NCBI RefSeq assembly: GCF_023065955.2
Contig: NW_026622808.1
Location: forward strand, 37,956,475-38,020,474
Direction of reading: 5' to 3'
Length of the DNA stretch: 64,000 nucleotides
Source of the DNA: Ursus arctos
Taxonomy: Eukaryota; Chordata; Mammalia; Carnivora; Ursidae
Positions 22,715 through 35,881 of the stretch are shown here, piece by piece; positions within the stretch are counted from its first letter, which is position 1, and each line of letters starts with the position of its first letter. The notes under the pieces are model-generated. The model had not been told where the DNA came from and searched no databases. It was given only the letters and a program-made list of their open reading frames with translations. A program made the translations under genes and the position numbers.

Positions 22715-22860
22715 AGAAGTGGGGTCAGAAGGCCTCAGTTAAATGGTCAAAGTTAAGTCACTTAATAGCTGTTTAACTACCAGCAAGTTATTCAACCTCT
22801 CTGATTCTGTGCAAAAGGCATCAGGAGACTGCTGGATACCAAAGGAGGTTCTTTGAGCTC
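22715..22860 (+). repeat. MIR SINE relic
   Basis: 'ggcctcagttaaatggtca', 'gtcacttaatagctgttta', 'agcaagttattcaacctctc' and 'tgattctgtgcaaaaggca' follow the sense MIR order (gcaagttacttaacctctctgtgcctcag). Confidence 0.6.
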
Positions 22861-23373
22861 AGTCTGTGGCTTCTGATACCTTTTAATAGTCCTGCAATAT
22901 CTGAAATAAGGCTCAGATCCTCTTTGTGCTCAATAAACTCTGTTGAGCAACTGTCTCTTACCCATTACCATCGTGTGCCCTGTGCTGACTCCCATGCTCA
23001 CTCCTGCTACATGGTCCTGTTCCAGCCCCCAGATATACTTCTTCTGGCCACAATTACAGTCAAAACCCATCCCAAATCTTGCCATTTATTTTATGTTTAC
23101 AGTGCTTGAATTTGCAAGGCAATCTATATAAAAAGAGTAAGCATTTGGGGACCAAAGGATTCCCACCTTGGGGGGTTGCTGATTTCCTTCATTAGATCAA
23201 TACCTTCCAAATGCTGATCTGTCAATCAGATCCATCAGCTTTTAGTGCTTCCCTGAGATCCTGAAGGTGTAGTCTGGAAGGCTGGTCCTAGAGTTGGTAT
23301 TTGGTGAAGGTGGGCAAGAAGCCCACCACATGTCAAAACAGAGCCAAGTTTAGGAACTGCTATAACCATTTTA

Positions 23374-23577
23374 TTTTTTATTTTTTTTAAAGATTTTATT
23401 TATTTATTTGACAGAGATAGAGACAGCCAGCGAGAGAGGGAACACAAGCAGGGGGAGTGGGAGAGGAAGAAGCAGGCTCATAGCGGAGGAGCCCGATGTG
23501 GGGCTCGATCCCGTAACGCCGGGATCACGCCCTGAGCCGAAGGCAGACGCTCAACCGCTGTGCCACCCAGGCGCCCC
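23374..23577 (-). mobile_element. CAN SINE (SINEC), young
   Basis: Full-length antisense SINE: 'ttaaagattttatttattta', 'gacagagatagagacagcca', 'tcatagcggaggagcccgat', 'gtaacgccgggatcacgccc', 'gctgtgccacccaggcgccc'. A perfect 16-bp target-site duplication, tgctataaccatttta, lies at 23358-23373 and 23578-23593 (a preceding C is shared). CpG sites of the source sequence are still intact, which suggests recent insertion. Confidence 0.96.
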
Positions 23578-23593
23578 TGCTATAACCATTTTA

Positions 23594-26500
23594 AACATTA
23601 ACACACACATAAATTCTTTTTGAGAATTTTGCCGTGTGATAGCCAAAAACATTACAGAGAACTGGAAGTTAAAATAATAATCTGTATCATCTTTATAGCT
23701 TTTTCCTTTTATTTTCCACTCTAATTTGTGATCTTCCTTCCTTATCTATGAGTCTAAGAGTCACAGCATTAAGACTTTTGGGAGTTCCAAGCTGGGAATC
23801 ACGGTATACTTGGAAAAATCCAGTATTTCTTACTGTCTCTTCTCAATATGCCACTCTGAAGAATAACCAGGAAAGGATTCCTTCTTCCTCCTTTTCAAGT
23901 TTTCTCACTTCCTAAGGGATGCCTCCCTGAAGTCCTGGGAAATCCCTGAAGTCTTATGAAGCCCATAAGATCTTGGTATTGTTGAGTACGAAAGCCAGCA
24001 TAAGAATATATCAACTCTGTCCCTAAATAAGTGTGTGGTTTTTATTTGGTTTGCTCCAGAAGCTCTTTCTTTGATTTGCATTTCAGCAGTGTACAAGATC
24101 TGAGAAACATCCTAACCTCCTGGCAAAGTATCAGGAGATTATTGCTTTAACTAGAGAATGGGGCCTCTGCTTTTCCAGAACTTTCCTTTGCATGCTCTGA
24201 GTTTGAGAACAAAATATAATATTTGAAAAACAAACAAATAAAGGAGTCAAGAAACAAACAGCAGAGGTTAGACCCAAAAACTTTATCCCAGATGGTTGAA
24301 GGTAAGGAGAATAATTGCCTACAAATCAATCAACAGATTGAGCAGAGGGGGGAAAAGATGCTGTGCTGTTTCCTTGATCCCTATCTGGATTCCCAGAGTT
24401 CCAAGGAACATTCCAAAAGTAATTTGGCTTTTATGCACAGTGCACAGGGACTAATGTTTTTCAACAGAATGTCATAAGGAGATGTGGGGATAATTTTGGG
24501 TCTTGCTCTCAGCAGAAGCTGAAAATTGGGTGTGGTTAAGAGGACAGAATCAGGCTTTTTTATGGGACCACTCTTTTGAAAAATCACCCCAGAGATGAAA
24601 AATCGCCTGCCCTCACCCCACTGAGAATTCATGGTGAATTTGCCCAAGAGAATTCCTTCTCATAAAAATCTGCAAAACAGATCTGTTAAAACAAACCTAT
24701 AATTATGAACAGAACAAGAATCTCACTTAAATAATTTTGCAGCTTTAATGCCAACTGATTCAATAACCCCCAAACCTGATTGGACTAGTCAAACTTGACA
24801 AGATTCAAGTCCCCTAAAGGTGATTACCAAGCATGCACAACTGACCATCTAACTATGTGAGATGCCGAAAATAAGAATAAAGCACAAGACAATGGCTTCC
24901 GACCTAAGCAATTTAAAATATTCAACAATGGTTTTCAATATAAAACTGTTTGGCAGGAAACAGGAAGAGCCTATTGGCAAGATACTTTTTGGACCAAATT
25001 TCAGAAATGGAAATTAAGCGACAGGATGTGCCCAAGGTCCCGTCTATGTGGGTGACCTGATAAAGGAATGTGGAATGCCTGACTTCCAGCCAATACCTAG
25101 CTCCTTCCACTTTGGAGGAAGGAGGACCAAGAGTGAGAGGATGCTCTGCAAATTCTGTGGCTGTACCTGCATCCTCACAGACTCTTTCCATGCTCAGTGG
25201 AGTTAGCATTAAACCAAAGCATCACACATCACTCTAAAATTTTCCTCAGAGAGAAATTGTAGCTTTCTATTCCTCAATTCTCTTGGTCTTGGTCAGAACA
25301 TTAATATTTGTTGGACAGCATGTTTTTTAAGTGGGAAGATATTTCAAAAATCAAATATTCTGGTTTGTTTCAAAGAATATGTTCTCAGCTAAAGTCTGAT
25401 GCTTTCTTCCTGTGGGGGGAGCCACAGTTGGCCACGATTCACCAAAGTTTCCACCAGCTAACAATAAAAAATTATGTCCCATTCTAAAGAAACAAAAGAA
25501 AAATTATAGTAAAGTTGTGCATTTCCTTTCCAGTCCCCAAAGACAATCTGAAGAACTGGCTCAACATGCCAAATTAAGCCATGAGAATTTATCCATATCT
25601 AATAAGGATTAGCAAATGTTACAACACTGAACACGGCCTTGACATAATTTATATTACAACTTCTAAGGCACTGGGTTCAGCGTGCTCTCATTCCAGCCCT
25701 GACATAGGAGGATATGTTGAGCAGTCCTGTGGGGTCCTCTGAGAATCCCAATCATGAGTATGACAAGCAGGAGGGCTCTTCATGTGACAAAAGATTTCTT
25801 TATACAGAAACAGTACCTTCAGAACCAGAACATGGTAACTGAGCTTACAGAACTAACTACTTAGAGGAAATACAGGCATTTCTCCCCTCGAGCCCAAGAT
25901 AATCATTCTGGAAACAGAAAACCTGGTGATGGAACCTGCTTTGCCTCTTTCCAAAGCTGGGTGTCCACCTGCAACTTGGAAAACTTTGGAAACAGTTCTA
26001 AGTCACATATTTGGAGTGAAAAAGATTCAGCCTCCTGAACTTTGAGCTAGCCAGCTCTGATTGGGTCTGCTCCATTCCATTTCTCATCCATACTTGCCAA
26101 AAGCACAAAGAGGCAACTGGGACATTTGCTCATAGTATCTGCTATTAAGATAAATCAGCAACACTTAAGTGTCTTTTGTTCATAAAAAATAATCCCCTGG
26201 AGATGGTTGATCCCCCTCCAAAATATCAGCGTTTTGTTTCCCTTCCTCACCAAGGATTGCATCACTAGAAAGCTCAAGAACACAGAGGCTCTCCCTGGAA
26301 GCCCAATGTCCTGTCAAGAAGCCTCAGAAGACCTTAGCTCCAACAGACCCCCAGCAGCCTGGACAAGAAAGTCTAGGGCTGGGAGGTCTGGAAATGCCTT
26401 TCCTTGGAAGGAAGATGTCTGAACCTGCACTGAACTGGGTTCTTTCAAGGCAATGTTTGCACCTTCTGCACTACTTACGTTTTCTTCAAGGATGAATCAG

Positions 26501-26817
26501 GGTCTGCCTCCTAAAAACGCAGAAGGCAGGGGCCATTTATGAACATTGCTACTCAAGGTCTTTTTTTTTTTCAGTCAGGGGAACAAGTCACGTGGAGTGA
26601 GTTTGTGTCAATGGATTGTCACCCACCAGAGACAATTTGGGACCATCATTCCTCAGTGCTAACCTGTGGGGAAGAATAAGATAGCCTTGTCTTTGCTCCT
26701 CAGAATTGAGATCAATATTCTGCACATTTGTGCACCCCTCAGAGTTTTTTAAGACCTTGCCCCAGAGAAGATGCTTCATGGTAATGTTTCTCTGTGAGTT
26801 AGGTAGGAAACAAAAAA
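23594..26817. other. Intron, nothing recognised
   Basis: About 3.2 kb of unique-looking sequence. All open frames are under 100 codons without recognisable product. A T run lies at 26561-26571. Confidence 0.45.
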
Positions 26818-26925
26818 ATACCCATTTTTACAGGAAGGTAAGTTGACCTGCTCACCATCATCCAAGTAATAAATGGAGATGAATCAGGATTACACCTGAA
26901 TGAGCAAACTTCAGAGTCTTCCTTC
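26818..26925 (-). repeat. MIR SINE relic
   Basis: 'catttttacaggaaggtaag', 'gctcaccatcatccaagtaa', 'gatgaatcaggattacacct' and 'cagagtct' fit the antisense MIR core. Confidence 0.6.
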
Positions 26926-27044
26926 TTCCCTATTGTCTTTGAAATCTAGACTCCTTAAATATTCCCTAGTGGGAAAGATGCATTGCAATGGGAAAACAAA
27001 GGGGCTGAGAATGCTACCCTACAGACAGATTCGCTCAAGGCATC

Positions 27045-27205
27045 TTGGCTTGAGCACCCACCAGCTCTGTGACTTGGTTTCTGTATCTGCAGAGTGGAGA
27101 TAATGATGGTACTACCTCTTCGAGTTTTGTGAGGATTGTAATAAAACAACGAAAGTACGACACTGTGCCTAGAATATCATTTGTTCAAGAAATGATAGCT
27201 GTGTT
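27045..27205 (+). repeat. MIR SINE relic
   Basis: 'accagctctgtgacttggt', 'ttctgtatctgcagagtgga', 'gataatgatggtactacctc', 'ttttgtgaggattgtaata', 'actgtgcctagaatatc' match the sense MIR order. Confidence 0.75.
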
Positions 27206-27374
27206 CATATCCTACTGAACAATGCATCTCTCCTACTCAGCCATAGGCTCCAAAAATGACTGCCATTTGTCTCAGAGTCCTTGGTGTAGATCAAGTATTC
27301 AACATACTGTATGTGTGAATGTACTGGAATTGTCTCTGACTACCAAAAATGCAAGGAGTCTAGAGGTCTGTTGG

Positions 27375-27500
27375 TTTATTCCCTTCATTTTACAGATGAG
27401 GAAACTGAGCCTGTGAGAGAGAAGCAAAATGACCTGCCCTAAGTTTCTCAGGATGCTGGAGTCAGGGCTGGGCGAGAACTCTGATTCTCAGGTCTGGCAC
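27375..27500 (-). repeat. MIR SINE relic
   Basis: 'ttttacagatgaggaaactg' followed by 'agcctgtgagagagaagcaa', 'gacctgccctaagtttctca' and 'ctgattctcaggtctggc' is a clear antisense MIR. Confidence 0.8.
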
Positions 27501-28219
27501 CTTCTATTACTTGCCAACTCTTCCTTGCTAAGGTATCTTTGTGCCTTGATGTGTTTAAATAGTTAACATCATACTTTCTAGATGGCTGCTTGCTGTCAGC
27601 TATCTCAGAGAACACTGGGGCCCCAAACCCAAGAAGACTGACAACAGAATCTGCCTGGCCTTGTGACCCCCACACCTGCTTCCTACCCGAACACCCAAAG
27701 GGGCTTTGGCACACCCAAGGTAGTCCATAGCAGTAGGGCTTCTGATTGGCTTCTGAGCTGTCTTTGTAAGTCTAGGTATGCTAGAGGAAATAAACCAGCC
27801 TCAAGATGATCAGTTAACAGATTTCTGAGGCGTAAGAACTACCGTGGATTACAACCTTTTGAGTTGTCATTCTTGTTCAGTTGATTTTCATTGTTCTCTG
27901 AAATGACAGCCTCTCAGTCCAACCTGAACTTATAACTTCTTTGCACAATTCCATTCCCAGACTGCATCAAAGATCATGGGAATAAAGATTTGCTGGCTGT
28001 GGCCAATGGGCACTTCCCAATGGCCATTTCAGGGCAGAGATAAGAGAGTGGGGTTTTGGTTGTTGTGTGCATATTTCTTAAAAATAATCTCATCTAAACA
28101 TTGGTGTTGTGGGGTTCTGGCTCCCCCACCTTGTCAACTCAGCAACTGCACTTCAGACTGGGACCTGGGAAGAAGAGATTCCTACTCTGGAAAGAGACTT
28201 CCTCCCTGTACCATATTCC

Positions 28220-28530
28220 ACACGGATCACCCCCCCCCCACCTTCCTGCAAGTCCTTGTTCACATGCCCCTTTCTCAAGGAGGTGTCCTGGGACCATCCT
28301 ATTCAAAGGCACCCCCCAAACACCTCACAGAACACCATCTTTACTTTCCCCCACAGCATCTGTCATTGACATGGCATATATGTGATGTCTTTATTTTGTT
28401 TCTTGTTTGTCCCCTCTGCTAGAATACAAGCTCTCTTGGGGCAGGGAGTTTTGTGTTTTATACACTGCAGTGTCCCTCCCAGTATCTGGCTAATAGTATG
28501 TGCTCAATAAGATTTGCTGAATGAACTGCC
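28220..28530 (+). repeat. L2 LINE 3' end
   Basis: 'tcctgcaagtccttgttcac', 'aaggaggtgtcctgggacca', 'ctgctagaatacaagctctc', 'ttggggcagggagttttgtg' and 'gtgctcaataagatttgctg' follow the L2 3' terminus. A 10-base C run lies at 28230-28239. The overlapping frames of 86-148 codons at 27976-28422 come from this repeat-rich stretch. Confidence 0.7.
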
Positions 28531-28689
28531 CACTTCTTCCTGTTTATTCCTCTAAGAAGTTTTAAAAAATCTCCCTCTGCCTCTCCCTCTCTTTTACTGG
28601 TCACTTTTACTATTTAGAGTAATATTCTGCTCCAAATCTATGATTGGCATGTTATCAGAGTATAGACTTGACAAACGTAACACAAACAA

Positions 28690-29215
28690 CTCACATTTTT
28701 GTAAAACTTAGAAATGTCAAGTACTTTGTAGGAGAGAGCCATTTCTTAATTCTCTAAAATCTTTAAAACAATTATAACTCTAATATTTTAACTTTTGGGC
28801 AACCAATCTTAAGGAAAATAACAGAAAAAATTTTTTTACTAATATATTCATCAAGTACGATTATAAAAGTGAAAAACTAAAAACAAATTGAAATTCCAAT
28901 AATAGGAGAATGATAAAATTAATTATGGCAATGATGGAAATCATACAACCGAGATATATGTTTTTGAAGGCTTTTAAGGACATGGGAAAATGCACAACAT
29001 TAAATGTTTATAAGGCTAAAAAAACTTTATTATGTAGTATGTCATGTCTTTGTTCAAATATGTATGTAGACAATGGAATGTAGGAAACTATAAATCTTAA
29101 TGACAGTTATTTCTGAATGGCGGGATTATGGGTGATTTTAGATTCTTATTTACGTTTTCTAAGTTTCTATAATGAGCATATATTATTTTTATGATAAAAC
29201 ATTTATTTATATGCT
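28690..29215 (+). repeat. L1 LINE 3' end
   Basis: AT-rich L1 3'-region phrases: 'gggcaaccaatcttaaggaa', 'aataggagaatgataaaatt', 'aattatggcaatgatggaaa', 'aggacatgggaaaatgcaca', 'gacagttatttctgaatggc', 'gggattatgggtgattttag'. The order matches L1 3' UTR copies. Confidence 0.6.
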
Positions 29216-30239
29216 TTCAACTACGGAAAAGTATCATTTACATAATAAGGACGGTTACAAAATTAAATCCTTATTACTTTTTAATATCATGCATTACTAT
29301 GAGTAAAAAAAAAAAACAGCACCCATGGGATATTCTAGAAGTTTAACTCTGCCTTTAGTAGCACATTGCAGAGAATGAAAAAAAAATGGCATCTTCCCAA
29401 AAAGAATATGAAGTAAAGTAAGAGCAAAGATAAACTACTAGAAATGTTAAATTCTGTGTTTGATAACTGTCTTTCTGCACTCATGAGAAGGGAGGGGGAA
29501 TATCCCCTTTTCTGCTACATTATTTGAAAAAGCCTAAAAAGAGGTAATTCTGAAGCCGGGGAAGGGCAAACAGTTTGCACACCACTGCTGACCAGTGACA
29601 AAACCAGTGTGATTTAGACACAGTTATGCAAGGGGCAGTGTGAACAAAAAAGGGAGGGGGAAAGGGACTTTTCTTTCATTTTGAAATTCAGCATCAGGAA
29701 GACACAAGGGCAGGAAGTTGGATCTTTTTTCAATTCATTTGAAATGATAAGGTGAAGACAGCCTGGAAGGACTTTTAATTATACGATGAGAGGAAGGAAA
29801 GGAGGGAGGGAGAGAAAAGAGACCGGGAGAAACCTGTTTTATATATGTGATGATGAAGAAGAAAGTGGAAAATGGGGGTGGGGGGGAAGGCTTCCAAGTA
29901 GGTATCTTGAGAAGGAAACACAAAGGCTACAAGAGGCAAGTGCCAAGATTTCATAAGGGAAGCAGAAAATGTGACACTTGATCAAGCCTGTGGCAACCCC
30001 TTCCCCATGGCAGTGGGTGACCCTGGTGATGCTGGAAGAGATAAGTTGCCCTTTCCAGCCAGCACATGTGACCTCAGGTCATGGCAGGAGCTGGGCGGGG
30101 GGGCCGGCAGGAGGAGCTGGGAGTGGTGCTCAGGGTCACAGGATAAAGCCTTCTTTTTATGTTACTTGTTAGCCCCGTGGCTTGGGGGCTTGACCTAATG
30201 AGGTATCTCAGCAACCTGGACACACGTGCGAGGGTATGG
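29216..30239. other. Intron, nothing recognised
   Basis: Unique-looking sequence with a purine-rich patch at about 29786-29825 and a G run at 29875-29886. No exon or RNA gene. Confidence 0.45.
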
Positions 30240-30425
30240 AAGAGTTTTGGAGTGAGACCCCTCTACCAGTTGTGGTGTCTTTGCCCAGTTCCTGGACCTT
30301 AGTTTCCTTATCTCCGAAATGGAATTAATAACACCTGGTTTTCAGAGTTGTAAAGATTAAATGAGATAATACATTTAAAATCCCCAGCCCAGTGCCAGAT
30401 ACACAGCAAGAGTTCAAAAAATTGT
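30240..30425 (+). repeat. MIR SINE relic
   Basis: 'gaccttagtttccttatctc', 'cgaaatggaattaataacac', 'agagttgtaaagattaaatg', 'agataatacatttaaaatcc', 'cagtgccagatacacagcaa' are in sense MIR order. Confidence 0.85.
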
Positions 30426-33400
30426 TAGTTTCTCCCACTCTAAAAGGTGAGTAGAAAAACTGTCATGAAGAGCAAGAATGGTGCACACACTACACCCACA
30501 CTTAAGTTCCTTGAAGCAATGTCAGTCTAAGATGCCCCCAAATTAACCCAGTGCAACAGTGGGATCCCTCCTTTCCCAAAGTACAATGGCTTCCTGGTGG
30601 CCAACATCATGGAAACGTGCCCCATACACACTCTCTGGTTTGGTGCTGGATCTGAATGTTCTCGGAGGCAGTAATGAACAGGTTAAAATCGAGGGGATTT
30701 CAAACATGTCTAATCCAATAAGAGGCTTGGTAAAACATGCGTTATCACTTAAAGAATAAATGTTTAAAAATAGAGCACAGATGTGAAATTTGAATAAAAA
30801 AAGGGAGACAGCGCGTGAGAGATCTTCTTGGCATTTGTATGCTATTCTCTGTTTTGGTCACCTTCAGCTAAGCCTGTTATTCTAATGTGCTCTGCCAACT
30901 GCTAGATACTGTGGGGGGTGCTTCAAATTACTGAAACAAAGTTGGCAAATCACTCTGAAACTTAAAAGTCAGACCCATCTCTCCCTTTCTGTATTTCTAA
31001 AAATGGGGCAACACACTGATGAAGTTGGTCTTTTCTAGTTTTTCTACTTAAAAAGGTATGTTTAAGAAGTAAAGAGTAAGCTTTTCTAAAACTAGCGATT
31101 CTTACACGAAAATCCTTAAATACTTAAGAGAAAGTATCACGGATAGGCATCTGTCACAAAAGGTTGACTATGGACTGCCAATCATAAAATTCATAGGAAT
31201 TCCCACTTCTGTAGGAAGCATCCCCTGACCTCTCCAGCAAGCACAAATTTTTGAATGTCGATAGCACATCTGCACCAAAAAAACAGAAATTTTTCCTGTT
31301 ACCTGTTTCAAGAGCTAACATCTGTCCTACTGGTGGTAGAGATGATAAAAACCCAAGGCTCAAGGGCAAACTCAGTACGTCCTTCTGTAGCTCAGAAGAC
31401 CAAACACAATTTCACAAAGGTGCCCCATGAATGCTTAGGGAAGGAAACCAAAGTGGTTTTTAAAATATGACATTATTCAGATGAAAGACTCACAAAGTGG
31501 ACCATCAGAGTCAGCTTGAAGCTCTGGAGAAATGCACCTCTAATTAGAGATTTGGGAAACCTGTGGAATCGCTGAGAAAATCTTTGCCTCCGCCATCTGA
31601 GTGCTATTTTGTGTTGCATCTGGCCAGCTGAGTGGATACCCTGACTACTGAGGCTGAGGCATCAGCTACTTAGAGTAGGGAATGTCTAGGCCAAGAGAGC
31701 AGTCCAGTGTCCTGACCAATAACTTGGACACTAAGAGGAAACTTTTCACTAACACTGAGTACTTCAGATTTTACCTCCCTGAGAATGCACTGCCCTTGGC
31801 CTGCCAAGGAGGGATCTGAGTACTTCCTTCTTAAAAGGAGGTTCTCTAGAACATACTGTAAAGACACTTTGCATTGAAATCAATGATAAATAGAGATGTG
31901 CCTAGATCCTACCAGTGGGACATGAACAGCTTACACACACTTACCAAAGTAAGTCTGCAGTGAGAACCAATGCATTTGCATTTCAGCAATTCAATCTGGG
32001 GCAAGTCTGTGATGCATTACAATGCTAGGATCAAATCAAGCTTTTCTGGAGCTCATCCAACCAAAACACGAGGCTATGGGAACCCTACTGCACAGAGTTC
32101 CTCCACTGCTGTTTAATTGTGCTCACCTCCTGAACCGTAAAGTGTAATTAAAAGTCATCTGCATACAATGCAATGGAAGTGTAAATAGGAAGCACAACCA
32201 TGTGTGGTCTGGGGAGTTGGGGGGAGAAATGCCTGACCAACCATCCCACCCACTCAAGTGCTTCCCACTTTCCCTGACAGGATGGTTCTGTCTCTGCCAA
32301 GGTCCAGTTTGACTAGGATTCCATCTCTACAACCAGCTTCTCTGAACACTCTCCAGGGCAGCCTCCGCCATCTCCCATTCTTGGCCACACGTATTTGGCT
32401 AATTCTTAGATATGAGTCTGATGACCTTCTGAACAACACAGGGAAGGGTGGAAAGCTACCCAAATAGATACACTATGCAGACCTAGCACGGCCTCCAGAA
32501 TGCTGACCTGGACTAGTCTCTCCTGGTCTTAATGCCTTCTTTTTCCCAAATGCCCACTATGTTTCCTGGTAGCCAAAAGCAATGCCCAGAACTGGTAGGA
32601 AAGGGAAAAGAAAACCAAGCACAATTTATCTCTGATCACAGAAGTATTCTAACCAGTTCTGAGAAATAAGCTGGTTCTAATTTTAGCTAAACAATAGTGT
32701 CTGGCCCTCATTTTAAGAAGGCATTTTCATCAAGGATGTGCATATCACTACTTCAGCACATAGGGGAGCATTTGGGAATAAGGCTTAGGGGGTAAGATTT
32801 AGTTTTAAGCTTTCTTCAAAAACCCCTTAGCAGCACAAAAAATCCAATGATTTCAGAATTAATTATTTTGATGTCAGTCCTTTCTTAAAGGGTGGAGAAA
32901 AAGAGTTCGGGGAGATTGGATCCAAAGCACAAAAGAAGGAAAAATGGTTATTTTTAATAATATTTTTCAGAACTAGTATCCCCACAGAAAGAAAAAAAAA
33001 AAAACAACTTTACTCATTCCCATTTGAGACCTTCTCCCAAAACTGCAAAAATCTGGAAGCCAGATTTTTAAAAAAAAAAAAAGCTAGAGTAAAAGTGTCA
33101 GAGGTGTGTGCTTATGAAAAAATGCAATTGGGGAGAATACAAAACTTGGACAGACTTATATATCTACTACCAAGCTATGATTAATCCTTTATCTTTTTTT
33201 ATGCAACAGAAAGTTAATTTGTACTGCTCTCTCAGCTTTATACCTTGCTCAGCCTAAAATCAACCCAAATGTCAACACCTGAAGAGCGTCATAAAGATTC
33301 TTTTGTTGTTAAGCATAGTTGGAATTTCTGAACTCATTTCATATCACCTTCTCTAGCTCTCTTGACAGATGTTTAACAGGAGTTTAGGTATTTCTAGGCA

Positions 33401-33829
33401 AATTGATTTATGACACTCAGAAGTTTTCAGGGATGAAGTAGAGGGGCTCCCTTCATAACAACAAGTCACCTTTGCCACATCTGGAAACTCAATGACATTT
33501 TATTCAAGAAGAATCCCTAAATTTGGAGGGGATTTGAACTAAAGTACAGTGAACAGATTCAGAAGAAAGGTTCAAAATGGCCACCATTACACATAATTCA
33601 AGTATGGGAAAAGGCATCTCTGAAAAGTATCTTGCAACATGGCAGGAAAGGACGTGACACCATTTTGTGGTCATTTGGCAAAAAAGTCTCATATCTTCTA
33701 CCAACTCCTATAGGTGATGGCTGCCTAGAATACTGGGGTGAGAAGAATCATAATGCTAAGTTTTGTCTAAAGTCATGATTGGTCAGTAATGTCTCTCTCT
33801 TTTTTTAACAAGCTGCCTTGGCAATTCAC
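30426..33829. other. Intron, nothing recognised
   Basis: About 3.4 kb of unique-looking sequence with short A runs at about 32992-33004 and 33069-33082. The stretch around 32250-32420 is cytosine-rich and may be an unrecognisable L2 relic. No exon. Confidence 0.45.
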
Positions 33830-34230
33830 CCACTCATTCATTTATACTTTCAACAAATATTTACTAAATGCCCACTATGTGCTAGAAATTGTGCTAGGCC
33901 TGGTGATATACGGTCCACAAAAAAAGTCACAGGGTCATATTCTTAGTCCTCATGGAGCTCATAAACTAGCGGGGCAGATTAGTTGCTATTCAAATAATCA
34001 CAAAAACAAATGCAAAATTGAATCTGTTACCATGCAATTAAGTGATGTACACATTCCACAGGAGTGCCAAACTGGAGATTTGACACAACTGAGAAAGTCC
34101 CAGAAAGCTTCCCTGAAAAAAGTAATGTTGGATTGAGATTGAATGGGTGAATGGGCATTAACTAGGTGAGGAAAGAGGGAAATGTATTCCAGGCAGAGGG
34201 CATTGCACATGTACACGGCAGACCTCACAC
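33830..34230 (-). repeat. L2 LINE 3' end
   Basis: Reads as the reverse complement of L2: 'tcattcatttatactttcaa', 'caaatatttactaaatgccc', 'actatgtgctagaaattgtg', 'gtcctcatggagctcataaa', 'cagaaagcttccctgaaaaa', 'gtattccaggcagagggcat'. The 115-codon plus-strand frame at 33789-34136 is an L2 by-product. Confidence 0.82.
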
Positions 34231-34799
34231 TGGTCTGAATTTGTCTTTAGCGCACCACTAAAGGAAGCCAGGGAAGATTTTTCAGCAGTAAGGGCTGGAA
34301 AGTGCTATGTGTATCATGAGATTTATCTTTAGAAAAGATCAAGCTTCTGCCCACTGAGGTCTGAGAATCTGCCTTGGCTAGGGGGCAGGCTGCACTTCCC
34401 CTAGGCACAGCCATCACCCAGAGCAGGCCAATGGCATGGTGGTGGCCATTAATGACCACCTGCCTGTCTCCTTACAGCAAGGAGAGTACAGGATCTAGAC
34501 TCCAGTGGTATGGTACTGAGATTGCCAGATAGTCAAGGAGGGCATTTTGTCAAAGGGCTCTGTTCCCACTCAAAAATCTCACTAGCCATGACAAGCAAGT
34601 TCTGGTATTAGTTCTTCATGGCTCCAGTGGAAGTGGCAATGCTTTTTACAAATGCAAGCTAAGCACTGGGCTCCTTAGAAGCTGAAGGCCGGGGATCTGG
34701 AGAGAGGGCTCAAGTAGGGCAGTCTTGGACAGGGCACTCTGAGTGGTACCTGAGAGCCCTCCCTGCTCTGAGTTTGCACGGCTAATGTATTTTGTTTCC
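34231..34799. other. Intron, nothing recognised
   Basis: Unique-looking sequence between two L2 relics of opposite orientation. No feature seen. Confidence 0.45.
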
Positions 34800-35385
34800 T
34801 AACTGCAGAGAACTTCTGCTCCAGAATGTACAACTCTCAGCAGATCCTGCACAAGAGTCCTACACATCCTATCCCCACCCCATTACTTCTCTGACAGCTC
34901 ACTTCTTCACCTCCTTGCCTACTCTAATTTAGTCATACTGGTTTCCCTGTTCTTCCTCAAACACACCAGCATGTTCCTGCCTTAGGGCTTTGCACTGGCG
35001 ATTCCCTCTGCCAAAACACTCTTCCCCTGGATATCTAAAGGGCTCTCCCTCTCTCACCTCCTTCAAGTCTTTGCTCAAGTGTTTCCTTTCCAATGAGGCC
35101 CATTTGTCTACCCTATTTTACATTTTTACCATGTCCTCAATTCTTCCCTGACACTCCTGTTCTCCCTTATACTGGTCTACATTGTTCTTTTCTTACCATG
35201 TGATTTGCTTATTTATTATATTCCGGTTTATCGCCTTTTTCCCACCCCCCCACCCCAACCATTAAAATATAAGCTCCACTAGGAAGGGGTCTTTATCTAT
35301 TTGGTCACTGATGTATTCCTAAAATGCCTAGCCTTCCCTAATGCAGGGAAGGCACTCAATGAATATTGTTGAGTTGAATTGCAAC
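34800..35385 (+). repeat. L2 LINE 3' end, long copy
   Basis: One of the clearest L2 copies: 'tttccctgttcttcctcaaa', 'cacaccagcatgttcctgcc', 'ttagggctttgcactggcga', 'ttccctctgccaaaacactc', 'ttcaagtctttgctcaagtg', 'taaaatataagctccactag', 'gcactcaatgaatattgttg'. Orientation is opposite to ERC2. Confidence 0.92.
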
Positions 35386-35689
35386 ATGGAACTTGGCCTC
35401 ACTAAGCTACCCATGCCTTCTCACCCTTGTGCCCTGGGCAGCTGAGGAGCCATAGGCTGAGGCAGTGGAACTTGATTCCCCCAACAACATCTGTGAAGTG
35501 CGGGGGCTAATCCACGGCTCACGCTATTGCTTGAAGGATGCAGTACTTAGCCTAGCTAAGAGCAAAGTATCAACACTCCTACATCTCAGGAGCCCAACCC
35601 TGCACTTCCAGGGTTGGGTGGTATGTACAGGTATGGTAGTTGCATCATGTAGTCTCTTAGAGCCTTGGTCTGAGCAACTTAAAAATAAG

Positions 35690-35795
35690 AATGATGCTCT
35701 CCTCATTGTGGCAAATAAAATATCTGTTATGGGTGAATCCCCAGGACCTGGCAGAGAGCCTGGCACATGGCAGATATCCAATATGTTGGCTGGTT
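35690..35795 (+). repeat. L2/MIR 3'-end relic
   Basis: 'ccaggacctggcagagagcc', 'tggcacatggcagatatcca' and 'atatgttggctggttgatta' resemble the shared MIR/L2 3' terminus. Too short to separate the families. Confidence 0.5.
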
Positions 35796-35799
35796 GATT

Positions 35800-35881
35800 A
35801 TGAGGGAAAAGTGAGATAATGTTTGTGAACTTATGTATACATAAAGTGCTTGGCATAGAGCCTGGCATGTGGTAATCATGC
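35800..35881 (+). repeat. MIR SINE relic
   Basis: 'aagtgagataatgtttgtga', 'acataaagtgcttggcatag' and 'agcctggcatgtggtaatca' give the 3' half of a sense MIR. Confidence 0.7.

Noticed and set aside
27976..28422. 148-codon open frame on the plus strand with two further overlapping frames
   Set aside because: Overlaps an L2 3' end in several frames at once. Cytosine-rich sequence lowers stop frequency. No family recognised.
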